DNA from: Rhodobacterales bacterium
GTDB taxonomy: Bacteria; Pseudomonadota; Alphaproteobacteria; Rhodobacterales; Rhodobacteraceae
Direction of reading: 5' to 3'
DNA: 41,176 nucleotides
NCBI GenBank assembly: GCA_002747035.1
Contig: PDRZ01000031.1
Location: 1 to 41,176, forward strand
Made by a program: the position numbers and the translations under genes. The notes under the pieces are model-generated. The model ran no database searches. It saw only the letters and a program-made list of their open reading frames with translations, and had not been told where the DNA came from. Numbering within the stretch: position 1 is the first letter of the stretch; each line of letters begins with the position of its first letter. Positions 8,592 to 15,866 of this stretch are shown piece after piece.

Positions 8592-8622
8592 AAAAAGGGC
8601 GGGCCATTGTCGCGGCCCGCCC
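8592..8622 (-). terminator. Attenuating terminator between dctP and dctQM
   Basis: On the minus strand the stem GGGCGGGCC / GGCCCGCCC (9 bp, 8-base loop) is followed by TTTTTC. It lies 26 bases after the dctP stop. Partial read-through here would give more of the binding protein than of the membrane subunits. Confidence 0.8.
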
Positions 8623-8647
8623 GTTTGTGTTGCCGTTGGAACGTCGC

Positions 8648-9652
8648 TTACTGGCCCATGTTGATCTTCTGGGCCGCGTCGATGTTTTCCTGGCCCACGT
8701 CACCGGCGAATTTCTCCCAGACCGGCTTCATGGCATCAACCCAGGCCTGGCGCTGTTCGGCATCCAACTGGCGAATGGTGCCGCCCGCGTCGATGATCGA
8801 CTGTTTGGCCGCTTCGTTCACGGCAAAGGCTTCGGCGTTGCGGGTCTGGGTCACTTCCTTGAGAATGCTCAGGAACTGATCGCGCACATCGGCATCCAGG
8901 CTGTTGAGCCATTTGACATTGGTCACAACCAGATAGTCGATGATACCGTGATTGGTTTCGGTGATCCCGTCCTGAACCTCAAAGAACTTCTTGCCATAGA
9001 TGTTGGACCAGGTGTTTTCCTGCCCGTCCACAACACCCTGTTGCAGCGCGCCATAAACTTCGCTGAACGCCATTTTCTGCGGGCTTCCGCCGATGGCTTC
9101 CATCTGGGCAACCAATACGTCCGAGCTTTGAACCCGGAACTTCAGCCCGTTGGCATCGGTCGGATTGATCAGCGGCTTGTTGGCCGACATCTGCTTCATG
9201 CCATTGTGCCAGAAGGCTAGCCCCTGAAGCCCGCGGCGCTGCATTGAATCCAGCATCGCCTGACCGCTTTCGCTGTTCTGAAACGCATCCACGGCGTTGA
9301 TGTCCCTGAACATGAAGGGCAGGTCAAAGAGACGGAACTGTTTGGTGAACTTCTCGAATTTCGAAAGCGACGGCGCGGCCAGTTGCACATCACCCTGCAA
9401 CATGGCTTCCAGAACCTTGTTGTCATTATAAAGGGTCGAGTTGGGGAAGACTTCCAGGCACATCTTGCCGTTCATCTCTTCGTTGATCCGCTTTTCAAGC
9501 AGCGACGCGGCAATCCCCTTGGGGTGCTTGTCGGTGTTGGTCACGTGGCTGAACTTGACAACGATCTCGCCATCGTCACAGGCGCTGGCGGTGGCAGCGG
9601 TCGCGGTGACACTCAGGGCCAGCGCGGTGGCGGCAGCAGTCAGAAATTTCAT
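8648..9652 (-). CDS. dctP: TRAP transporter periplasmic binding protein (DctP family)
   Basis: A 334-aa secreted binding protein. The N-terminus MKFLTAAATALALSVTATAA is a signal peptide, with cleavage likely before the ACDDGEIVVKFSHV start of the mature chain. The FSHVTNTDKHPKG opening, the GLKFRVQSSDV segment whose Arg usually binds the substrate carboxylate, and the VDGQENTWSNIYGKKFFEVQ segment are typical of DctP proteins. A carboxylate ligand is expected; C4-dicarboxylate specificity is likely but unproven. It is the first gene of dctPQM, with candidate operator repeats upstream. Confidence 0.93.
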   Translation of the reverse strand: MKFLTAAATALALSVTATAATASACDDGEIVVKFSHVTNTDKHPKGIAASLLEKRINEEMNGKMCLEVFPNSTLYNDNKVLEAMLQGDVQLAAPSLSKFEKFTKQFRLFDLPFMFRDINAVDAFQNSESGQAMLDSMQRRGLQGLAFWHNGMKQMSANKPLINPTDANGLKFRVQSSDVLVAQMEAIGGSPQKMAFSEVYGALQQGVVDGQENTWSNIYGKKFFEVQDGITETNHGIIDYLVVTNVKWLNSLDADVRDQFLSILKEVTQTRNAEAFAVNEAAKQSIIDAGGTIRQLDAEQRQAWVDAMKPVWEKFAGDVGQENIDAAQKINMGQ

Positions 9653-9804
9653 AAGGGTATCCTCCCGTTAGACTTGGATGCGCCATGCTTACATCCCTGT
9701 GATCTGGGCTCAACCCCCGTCGGAAAAGAAGCCAACCCCGATAGATTTTTCCATTAATTTCAGCATTCTACCCATGCGCCGCGCACAAACCTGCCATGCG
9801 AAAT

Positions 9805-9862
9805 TGCGGAATTCTGCGGAAATTCACACAGATCACCCCCCAACCATGAGAATTTCCGCACA
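9805..9862 (-). promoter_or_regulatory. Candidate DctD-type operator repeats upstream of dctP
   Basis: TGCGGAATTC (9805-9814) and TGCGGAAATTC (9815-9825) are directly repeated. An exact inverted copy, GAATTTCCGCA, lies at 9850-9860, with CA after it giving the half-site TGTGCGGAAATTC on the minus strand. They lie 150-210 bases upstream of the dctP start, a usual distance for an enhancer. The half-site resembles what I recall of rhizobial DctD sites, but I could not confirm this. No well-spaced sigma-54 promoter was found downstream. The rest of the interval 9653-9951 holds no gene. Confidence 0.45.
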
Positions 9863-9951
9863 GCCTGAACCAGCGCGAATCCCCCATCATCAGAGCATAA
9901 ACCATCCTAGGGTCCGGGGCACCGCCCCGGTACAACCCGACCGCACCAGGC

Positions 9952-10247
9952 TCAGCGGCGAAAATCCTCGGGTTTCAACCCATACCGGGCGAGCTTGTCG
10001 TAAAATGTCTTGCGCGGCAGTTTCAGCCGAACCGCCGCCGCCGCGCTGGCCCCGACCGCCACCCGCGCCCCAACCCGGCCGCCGGACGTTTGGCAAAGGG
10101 TTCCTGCCCCACCTCTGACATCAGATGGATCACCTCGGCCACCTTGGAAATCCCGCTGCCCACAGGGCCGGTGACCAGCACCTCGGCCCGGGTCGCGGCC
10201 ACGCCAAACAACATGCGCACCGCCAGATCCATCCTGTGCTGAGCCAT
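9952..10247 (-). pseudogene. Remnant of a DctD-type sigma-54 response regulator
   Basis: Two pieces of one family survive in different reading frames. The upstream piece (from ATG at 10247) reads MAQHRMDLAVRMLFGVAATR, then VLVTGPVGSGISKVAEVIH, which resembles the start of the AAA+ domain with its P-loop. The downstream piece ends LKLPRKTFYDKLARYGLKPE before a TGA at 9952-9954, which is the Fis-type DNA-binding helix of DctD. The receiver domain and nearly all of the AAA+ domain (including GAFTGA) are missing, and the join is frameshifted. Its place beside dctP suggests it once controlled the transporter. Homology is judged by eye. Confidence 0.7.
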
Positions 10248-10519
10248 CCAGCTTTCATGCCCTATGTTTATCGCACTCCGCCGCGAAGCTGAATCATCTT
10301 TCGTCGTCAGAGATCAAAGATTTCACCGCGCACGGGGGGCGAGGTCTGAAATCACCCGGCGCGCAGGCCCGGGGGCGTGCCGGACCAGGGCGCTCCCGCC
10401 CCTTCGACAGAGCGGTCCTGTGGACCGCGCGCCAGCGGGTTGGGCGTGGCCTCGCTACGCTCGGCACCGGCGCTCTCCCGCACGGGTTTTGCTTCACTTG
10501 CAACGCGGAATAGCGTTTT

Positions 10520-11701
10520 ATGCAACCGATGCAGAAGTTCACCCAATCCCCGACCAACCCTGACTTTGTTCAGAATCCCTATCCGTTCTACGACCGCGCC
10601 CGTGCGACCGGGGACCTGTTTCACTGGACCGACTACGGCATGGCCTGTGCCGTGTCACACAGAGCCGTGCACGCGCTGTTGCGCGACAAGCGCCTTGGCC
10701 GCGCCGTTCCGCCGGAATTCGCCCGCCCCGTGCTGCCCCATCTCGCACCGTTTGAGGCCATAGAGCAGCATTCCATGCTGGAGCTTGAGCCCCCGCGCCA
10801 CACGCGGTTACGTGGCCTTGTCCTGCGCGCCTTTACATCGCGCCGCATCGCCGCGCTCGGCCCCGACATCCGCAACCTTGCCCAAGAGCTGATCGACGCG
10901 TTTCCCAAAGCCCGGCCCTTTGACCTGCTGCCCGCCTTCTGCGCGCCTCTGCCCGTGCGCATCATCGCCCGCCTGCTGGGCGTGCCCGAAGACATGGCCC
11001 CGCAACTCCTCACCTGGTCCAATCGCATGGTGGCGATGTACCAGGCTTCGCGCACGCCCGAGATCGAAACCCGGGCCGCCGCCGCCGCGCAGGACTTTGC
11101 CGATTTTATGCGCGGCTATATTGACCAGCGCCGCAGCCGCCCCGCCGATGATCTGATCACCCACCTGATCGCCGCTGAGGAACAGGGCGAAAAGCTTTCA
11201 ACCGACGAGATGATCACCACCTGTATCCTGCTGCTCAATGCCGGGCACGAGGCAACGGTTCACAGCCTTGGCAACGGGGTGAAATGCCTGCTAGAACATG
11301 GGATGGGCCGGGCCTCGCTCAACCCGGATACCGTCGAAGAGCTTTTGCGATTTGATCCGCCGCTCCATATGTTCACCCGCTATGTGTACGAGAATGTCAC
11401 CCTGTTCGGACATGACTTCCGGCGCGGGGATCAAATCGGCCTGCTTCTGGCGGCGGCCAACCGTGACCCTGCGCGGTGGTCCGACCCCAACCGTTTCGAT
11501 CCCACGCGCACACGCCATACCCAGCACGGGTTTGGCGGCGGCCTGCATTTCTGTGTTGGCGCTCCGCTTGCGCGACTCGAACTTGACATCGCGCTGACCA
11601 CCCTGTTTGAGCGCTGTCCCAACCTGCGCCTGACCAACTCGCCCCGCTACGCCAACGCCTATCATTTCCACGGTCTTGAGCGACTGGAGGTCACGACATG
11701 A
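10520..11701 (+). CDS. Cytochrome P450
   Basis: A 393-aa soluble class I-type bacterial P450. The heme-ligand loop FGGGLHFCVGAPLAR carries Cys345. The I-helix oxygen-activation motif is AGHEAT (241-246), and the ExxR pair is in EELLRFDPP. The start at 10520 (MQPMQKF) is one of two close ATGs; MQKF at 10529 is possible. The substrate is unknown. A P450 needs a ferredoxin and a reductase; a ferredoxin-NADP reductase lies 1 kb downstream, but no ferredoxin is nearby. The 270 bases upstream are GC-rich and hold no recognisable gene. Confidence 0.93.
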   Translation: MQPMQKFTQSPTNPDFVQNPYPFYDRARATGDLFHWTDYGMACAVSHRAVHALLRDKRLGRAVPPEFARPVLPHLAPFEAIEQHSMLELEPPRHTRLRGLVLRAFTSRRIAALGPDIRNLAQELIDAFPKARPFDLLPAFCAPLPVRIIARLLGVPEDMAPQLLTWSNRMVAMYQASRTPEIETRAAAAAQDFADFMRGYIDQRRSRPADDLITHLIAAEEQGEKLSTDEMITTCILLLNAGHEATVHSLGNGVKCLLEHGMGRASLNPDTVEELLRFDPPLHMFTRYVYENVTLFGHDFRRGDQIGLLLAAANRDPARWSDPNRFDPTRTRHTQHGFGGGLHFCVGAPLARLELDIALTTLFERCPNLRLTNSPRYANAYHFHGLERLEVTT

Positions 11702-11772
11702 CACACCCCAACAGCTCTCGCGTCACGCCAGATGTCACGTGTAAAAACTGCGCGCGGAAGCGCACAATCTGA
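11698..11772 (+). CDS. Possible 24-residue peptide overlapping the P450 stop
   Basis: An ATG overlaps the P450 TGA as ATGA and opens a 24-codon frame, MTHPNSSRVTPDVTCKNCAR followed by KRTI and a TGA. It has a C-x-x-C pair and a basic tail. The ATGA overlap is typical of coupled genes, so this may be a small protein or the stub of a lost downstream gene. I recognise no family and the evidence is slight. Confidence 0.25.
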   Translation: MTHPNSSRVTPDVTCKNCARKRTI

Positions 11773-11819
11773 TTGAAGGGCGCGTGCGGTTTCAGATGCG
11801 CGCCAGAATTCAGCCGAAA

Positions 11820-12287
11820 TTACCGCCCCAGCGGCAGGGCGACGCTGGCCTTGATTTCCTCCATGGACAGCAACGCGGTCACATTGTGCACCTTCATCTC
11901 AGAGATCAACGCCTGATAAAACTTGTCATAGGCTCGCGCATTCGCCACCCGGACCTTGAGGATATAGTCGATATCCCCAGCCAGCCGGTGCGCCTCCTGC
12001 ACTTCATCACGCTCCTGCAACGCCTTGAGAAACGCCGCCTGCCACGCCGCATCATGTTCGCTTGTGCGGATCAGCACAAAGAAACAGGCCTCAAATCCCA
12101 ACGCCTCGGCATCCAGCACCACGGTCTGCTGCCGGATCACCCCCGCCTCGCGCAATTTCTTCACCCGGTTCCAAACCGGTGTCTTGGATGACCCGACTTT
12201 CCGGGCAATTTCATCCAGAGATTGTGCCGCATCCCGTTGCAGTTCCGAGAGAATTTTTCGGTCTGTTTCATCTATCCGAACCGACAT
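11820..12287 (-). CDS. Lrp/AsnC-family transcriptional regulator
   Basis: A 155-aa regulator of the feast/famine family. The N-terminal winged helix-turn-helix reads IDETDRKILSELQRDAAQSL, then EIARKVGSSKTPVWNRVKKL. The C-terminal RAM/AsnC ligand domain includes HRLAGDIDYILKVRVANARA. Members bind amino acids and control metabolism or transport genes. It is divergent from a small ORF and the fpr gene, with an imperfect AT-rich palindrome between them, so it may control that neighbour or itself. The effector and target cannot be read from sequence. Confidence 0.92.
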   Translation of the reverse strand: MSVRIDETDRKILSELQRDAAQSLDEIARKVGSSKTPVWNRVKKLREAGVIRQQTVVLDAEALGFEACFFVLIRTSEHDAAWQAAFLKALQERDEVQEAHRLAGDIDYILKVRVANARAYDKFYQALISEMKVHNVTALLSMEEIKASVALPLGR

Positions 12288-12337
12288 TCGCTATTTTTCC
12301 TGTTTGCGTGAACTTCGCCCCTCCCCCGCTTGTCGCG

Positions 12338-12361
12338 TGGGATATATTCCCCTATTTCCCA
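12338..12361. promoter_or_regulatory. AT-rich palindrome between the Lrp gene and the small ORF
   Basis: TGGGATATATTC and CCCTATTTCCCA face each other (outer TGGGA/TCCCA exact, interior imperfect). It lies about 50 bases before the Lrp start and about 100 before the small ORF. AT-rich imperfect palindromes of this kind are usual Lrp-family sites. This is a candidate only. Confidence 0.35.
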
Positions 12362-12457
12362 CAAGGTCTGGCGAATAACCAGAACATTTTCCCAACCTAT
12401 AGGCCACGAACAGACATCGCCAGACGCCTCACCATCAAACACCTCAAGGACCGTGAC

Positions 12458-12598
12458 ATGCCCAATACACCAAACCAACAGGTCGTCACCGCCAACGCTT
12501 TGGCCGATAGCAACGTTGCTTGTCTTTCGCATACGAACAGCTGGGGGCGCGACATCGCCCTGCGTATCTGCGCCGCCGCCGCAATTGCCGCCCTGTAA
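12458..12598 (+). CDS. Small protein of unknown function (46 aa)
   Basis: An ATG at 12458 is preceded by AAGGA at a 7-base spacing. The frame reads MPNTPNQQVVTANALADSNV and ends with an alanine-rich hydrophobic segment (ALRICAAAAIAAL). The C-terminal half could be a membrane helix but is short. It lies divergent from the Lrp regulator and 136 bases before the fpr start. I do not recognise a family. The good ribosome-binding site is the main support for translation. Confidence 0.45.
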   Translation: MPNTPNQQVVTANALADSNVACLSHTNSWGRDIALRICAAAAIAAL

Positions 12599-12733
12599 CC
12601 AGCCCGGAATTTGCGCCAGATCAAAGACGCAACACAGATATACCTTCTAAACCCTGTCCAACCTGATAAGGAGGGAGCATACCCCCGCACGCCCCGAAAC
12701 GCACCCGAAACACATAGGACCGAGTTAAGCCCC

Positions 12734-13588
12734 GTGACCGATACATCCGCCCCCACAACCCCGGCCCCCACAACCCCAAAAGTGCCCACCCTGCCCGACG
12801 CGCAGACCGTGACCGAGGTTCAGCATTACACGGACCGCCTGTTCCGCTTCCGCTGCACACGGCCCGCGTCGCTGCGCTTTCGCTCAGGTGAATTCGTCAT
12901 GATCGGTTTGATGGGTGACCCGGACCCCAGGACGGGCAAACAGAAACCCCTGTTGCGCGCCTATTCCATCGCCTCCCCCTCCTGGGACGAAGAGTTGGAA
13001 TTCTACTCGATCAAGGTGCCCGACGGCCCGCTGACGTCAAAGTTACAGAACATCAAGGTGGGCGATGAAATCATCCTGCGCCCCAAACCCGTGGGTACGC
13101 TGGTCCATGACGCGCTGATCCCCGGGAAACGGATCTGGTTCTTTGCCACGGGCACGGGCTTTGCCCCCTTTGCGTCGCTCCTGCGCGAACCCCAGACCTA
13201 TGAGGATTACGACGAGGTGATCATTACCCATACCTGCCGCACGGTGGGCGAGCTGACCTACGGACGCGATCTGATCGACGCGCTCAAAGAGAACGAATTG
13301 CTTAACGAGGTGATTGGCGAAGGCTTCTGGAAGAAGATCAAATACTACCCGACCACAACCCGGGAAGAGAGCCCCAAGATGGGCCGTATCACCGACCTGA
13401 TCCGCTCGGGCGAAGCCTATAAGGACCTCGGTGTCACACCGCTCTGCCCCCAGAATGACCGGGCGATGATCTGTGGCAACCTGGCGTTCAATCTTGAACT
13501 CAAAGACATGCTGGAAGAGGCTGGGCTGGAAGAAGGTGCCAACTCCAAACCCGCCCAATACGTGGTGGAAAAAGCCTTCCTGGATTAA
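12734..13588 (+). CDS. fpr: Ferredoxin--NADP(+) reductase
   Basis: A 284-aa flavoprotein passing electrons between NADPH and ferredoxin or flavodoxin. The FAD site RAYSIASPSWDEELEFYSIK and the NADP-site GTGFAPFASLLREP are clear, and the C-terminus VEKAFLD is the ending usual for bacterial subclass I enzymes. The start is uncertain. I chose GTG at 12734, giving a threonine/proline-rich N-terminal extension (TSAPTTPAPTTP) before the domain begins. A strong AAGGAGGG at 12668-12675 has no start codon at a useful distance. A well-formed terminator follows the gene. Confidence 0.92.
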   Translation: MTDTSAPTTPAPTTPKVPTLPDAQTVTEVQHYTDRLFRFRCTRPASLRFRSGEFVMIGLMGDPDPRTGKQKPLLRAYSIASPSWDEELEFYSIKVPDGPLTSKLQNIKVGDEIILRPKPVGTLVHDALIPGKRIWFFATGTGFAPFASLLREPQTYEDYDEVIITHTCRTVGELTYGRDLIDALKENELLNEVIGEGFWKKIKYYPTTTREESPKMGRITDLIRSGEAYKDLGVTPLCPQNDRAMICGNLAFNLELKDMLEEAGLEEGANSKPAQYVVEKAFLD

Positions 13589-13615
13589 CTTTTCCCGCCT
13601 GTCTTGTGCATTGTA

Positions 13616-13645
13616 AACGGCCCGGGCCCCTGTCCGGGCCGTTTT
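13616..13645 (+). terminator. Intrinsic terminator after fpr
   Basis: The stem AACGGCCCGG / CCGGGCCGTT (10 bp, 8-base loop) runs into TTTTC. It begins 28 bases after the fpr stop. Confidence 0.85.
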
Positions 13646-13789
13646 CATAGGATATTTCCACAAGCGAATACACGTCAGAACGATCACAGGCACAGAACCA
13701 AATCAAAGAGCGAAAGAGGTATCGCAAAAAGGTACGGTGCCGCGCCCCTTTTGCACGTCCCGCCCCAATCCCGGTCTCCCTCGCAATCG

Positions 13790-13866
13790 CGCCCCCGGCG
13801 ATGGCTGGCGGGATAGCCCCCGGGCAAACCCGCCAAGGGAGGGCGGGTGGACCATCGCCGGGGGCG
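13790..13866. other. 77-base nested inverted repeat, possible structured RNA
   Basis: A perfect 15-bp outer stem (CGCCCCCGGCGATGG 13790-13804, CCATCGCCGGGGGCG 13852-13866) encloses a 7-bp inner stem (TGGCGGG 13806-13812, CCCGCCA 13829-13835). Weaker complementarity extends outward (GTGC...GCCCC near 13738, GGGGCGCAC near 13883). No protein frame with recognisable content crosses it. The whole gap 13589-13952 holds this structure and two terminators but no gene. It resembles neither 4.5S RNA nor tmRNA by its conserved loops. Confidence 0.4.
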
Positions 13867-13894
13867 TACAGGGGGCGCTCTGGGGCGCACCACG

Positions 13895-13928
13895 AAAAAC
13901 CCCCGCTCGACTACTCGGGCGGGGGTTT
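13895..13928 (-). terminator. Intrinsic terminator of the Ala-rich protein gene
   Basis: On the minus strand AAACCCCCGC pairs with GCGGGGGTTT and is followed by TTTTT-like sequence (GGGTTTTTCG). It sits 24 bases after the gene's stop. The plus-strand reading also ends in TTT, so it may work in both directions. Confidence 0.85.
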
Positions 13929-13952
13929 CAACTTCAACGATCCGGCAGGATC

Positions 13953-14774
13953 TTACATGCCAAGGGCCGCTTTGACCTGATCCAGAACGCCTTGCAGAAG
14001 CTCCGGGTTGTCCTTAACTTTTTCCAGGCCGGACTTCAAAAGCATCTTCTTGGTGCTGCTAATTTCGGAGCCGTCGATCATCTCGATCACCTTGTCCATG
14101 CTGAACCCATCCGCCGTCAGCAGATCGGCCAGACCACCCGCAGCCCCGGTTGCAGTACCTGTCGCAGCCGCTGCAGCATCACTGGCCGCGTCTGTGACTG
14201 CAGTTGCTGCACCACTTGCCGCATCAGCCGCCGCTTCTGCTGCACCACTGGCCGCGTCGGTAGCCGCTGCTGCTGCACCGCTCGCAGCGTCGGTAGCCGC
14301 CTCAACAGCGCCCTGCGCCGCTTCCTGAGTGGCCGCAGCTGCCGCAGCAGCTTCCTCGGCAACCGCCGCTGCTGCGGCTTCCGCTGCTGCCGCAGCTTCT
14401 TTCGCCGCCGCTGCCGCGGCCTCCTCTGCGGCTGCCGCTTCCGCAGCGGCCTGTGCTTCGGCTTCCGTCGCCGCTGCTGCGGCTTCTTCGGCGGCTTTCG
14501 CCGCAGCTTCCTCAGCGGCCTTGGCTTCTTCGGCGACCTTAGCGGCCGCTTCTTCGGCGGCTTTCGCCGCAGCTTCCTCAGCGGCTTTGGTTTCTTCGGC
14601 GGCCTTGGCGGCTGCCTCTTCTGCGGCCTTTGCTTTCGCTGCAGCCGCCTCTTCAGCAGCTTTCGCTGCTGCTGTGGCTTCCTCGGCGATTTTCGCCGCC
14701 TGATTGGTCGAATAGGCGTAATACCCGCCACCAACCACAACCGCCAGCGCAACAACCCAAACAAGGTTTTTCAT
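13953..14774 (-). CDS. Membrane-anchored Ala/Glu-rich coiled-coil protein
   Basis: A 273-aa protein of unknown function. Residues 4-23 are a single transmembrane anchor (LVWVVALAVVVGGGYYAY). About 30-150 are Ala/Glu/Lys heptad-like repeats of the AAEEAAAKAAEE type, a likely long helix. About 150-215 switch to Asp/Gly-containing repeats (ATDAASGAA). The last ~58 residues form a non-repetitive domain (LTADGFSMDKVIEMI...LLQGVLDQVKAALGM). The layout recalls TolA, with an inner-membrane anchor, periplasmic rod and C-terminal head, but the head is not recognisably TolA and no tol/pal genes are near. The repetitive DNA makes array length liable to change. Confidence 0.75.
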   Translation of the reverse strand: MKNLVWVVALAVVVGGGYYAYSTNQAAKIAEEATAAAKAAEEAAAAKAKAAEEAAAKAAEETKAAEEAAAKAAEEAAAKVAEEAKAAEEAAAKAAEEAAAAATEAEAQAAAEAAAAEEAAAAAAKEAAAAAEAAAAAVAEEAAAAAAATQEAAQGAVEAATDAASGAAAAATDAASGAAEAAADAASGAATAVTDAASDAAAAATGTATGAAGGLADLLTADGFSMDKVIEMIDGSEISSTKKMLLKSGLEKVKDNPELLQGVLDQVKAALGM

Positions 14775-14916
14775 AATTTCAGTCCTCTACAGTTTTCCGT
14801 CACAGGGGACGACAGTACTACCAATCTGTGAAATGTCGCACCCGGACTTGAGACACAAGGGGAAAAACAGCACCATTATACCACATTATACAACGATTCC
14901 CGCTTGAAACCCAACC

Positions 14917-14938
14917 GGCCCAAGTTTATCTTTGGGCC
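14917..14938 (+). other. Leader hairpin upstream of infC
   Basis: GGCCCAA (14917-14923) pairs with TTGGGCC (14932-14938), 37 bases before the infC start. No T-run follows, so it is not a terminator. An AT-rich stretch with TATACC and TATACA lies 40-60 bases further upstream and may hold the promoter. Confidence 0.4.
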
Positions 14939-14975
14939 TCAGATCTGGATCGAAAACCATTGAAGGAACAAAACC

Positions 14976-15524
14976 ATAGCTCGCAGACCTCACAACGCGC
15001 CGCCCCAACGTGACACTGGCCCCCGGGTCAACGACCGCATCCGCGCCCCCGAAATCCGGCTAATTGGCGCAGATGGCGAAAACGCCGGTGTCGTCTCTCC
15101 CGCACGTGCGCTTGAAATGGCCACCGATGCCGGGCTTGATCTGGTAGAGATTTCACCCAACGCAAATCCGCCCGTGTGCAAGATCATGGATTTTGGCAAA
15201 TTCAAATATGAACAGCAAAAGCGGGAATCCGAGGCGCGCAAGAAACAGAAGACCATCGAGATCAAAGAGGTCAAGTTCCGCCCGAACACGGACACCCACG
15301 ACTATGACGTCAAGATGCGCAATGTGGTCAAGTTCCTGGAAAATGGCGACAAGGTAAAGGTCACCCTGCGATTCCGTGGCCGCGAAATGGCGCACCAAAA
15401 TCTGGGCCGTGAGCTGTTGGAACGTGTGGCCGAGGATACCAGGGAAATCGGCAAGGTGGAAAACTTCCCCAAGATGGAAGGCCGCCAGATGGTCATGCTG
15501 ATCGGGCCGCTCCCTCAGAAGTAA
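14976..15524 (+). CDS. infC: Translation initiation factor IF-3 (AUA start codon)
   Basis: A 182-aa IF3, which binds the 30S subunit and checks the start codon-initiator tRNA match. The N-domain begins [20 protein letters not shown] and contains [13 protein letters not shown] and [20 protein letters not shown]. The C-domain includes [15 protein letters not shown] and [13 protein letters not shown]. An in-frame TGA at 14961-14963 limits the N-terminus. The only codon matching the family start after it is ATA at 14976, preceded by AAGGA at an 8-base spacing. The first in-frame ATG (15117) would cut away most of the N-domain. A non-AUG start is expected because IF3 represses its own mRNA that way. 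The gene stands alone; rpmI and rplT are not adjacent. Confidence 0.93.
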   Translation: MARRPHNAPPQRDTGPRVNDRIRAPEIRLIGADGENAGVVSPARALEMATDAGLDLVEISPNANPPVCKIMDFGKFKYEQQKRESEARKKQKTIEIKEVKFRPNTDTHDYDVKMRNVVKFLENGDKVKVTLRFRGREMAHQNLGRELLERVAEDTREIGKVENFPKMEGRQMVMLIGPLPQK

Positions 15525-15540
15525 ACCGACCGCCTTTGAC

Positions 15541-15575
15541 AACGCTCCGCCTGATCGCGGGGCGTTTTTCTTTTT
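15541..15575 (+). terminator. Intrinsic terminator after infC
   Basis: AACGCTCCGC pairs with GCGGGGCGTT (one G-U pair, 6-base loop) and is followed by TTTTTCTTTTT. It begins 17 bases after the infC stop. Confidence 0.9.
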
Positions 15576-15620
15576 ACGACTCTGCCCTGACGCTTAAAAC
15601 CTCATACGGCTCCTGTTTCA

Positions 15621-15866
15621 TTGGACACTCTGATTTCAGGCCGCGCAGAGCGCGATTCGGTCTATCGGGCCGAATGCCGGCTTGAGATGACCGCGCTGGA
15701 ATGTGCGCCGTCCGCCCTTGCCAGGGCACAACAACTGGCCAAAGAGCGAGGCTTTGACATGCTTGAGATACATGCACTCCGTAAACATGTAACCCTCAGA
15801 AAACGGCGCTCTGCCCGCGTCGCCCCCCAAAGCGATTCAACAGACCCTCAGATCGGCGCGCCCTAA
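15621..15866 (+). CDS. Hypothetical protein (81 aa), possibly C-terminally altered
   Basis: A TTG-initiated frame lacking a clear ribosome-binding site. It reads through AERDSVYRAECRLEMTALEC, APSALARAQQLAKERGFDML and EIHALRKHVTLRKR, which looks like real coding sequence (helical, balanced composition). The last ~15 residues (RVAPQSDSTDPQIGAP) look less structured. Its TAA stop codon is the first three bases of a structured repeat, so the original 3' end may have been replaced. I recognise no family. Confidence 0.4.
   Translation: MDTLISGRAERDSVYRAECRLEMTALECAPSALARAQQLAKERGFDMLEIHALRKHVTLRKRRSARVAPQSDSTDPQIGAP

Noticed and set aside
9780-9800. Sigma-54 promoter for dctP (TGGCAGGTTTGTGCGC on the minus strand)
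   Set aside because: The GG and GC pairs are nine rather than ten bases apart and the -12 box lacks TTGC, so it does not meet the strict spacing of sigma-54 promoters.
13790-13866. SRP (4.5S) RNA or 6S RNA
   Set aside because: The GGAAG/AGCAGC loop of SRP RNA is absent and the single large open bubble expected for 6S RNA is not clear.
14329-14703. Alanine/serine-rich frame on the plus strand opposite the coiled-coil protein
   Set aside because: It is the reverse reading of GCN-type repeat codons; the minus-strand frame has the transmembrane anchor, a head domain and a terminator.
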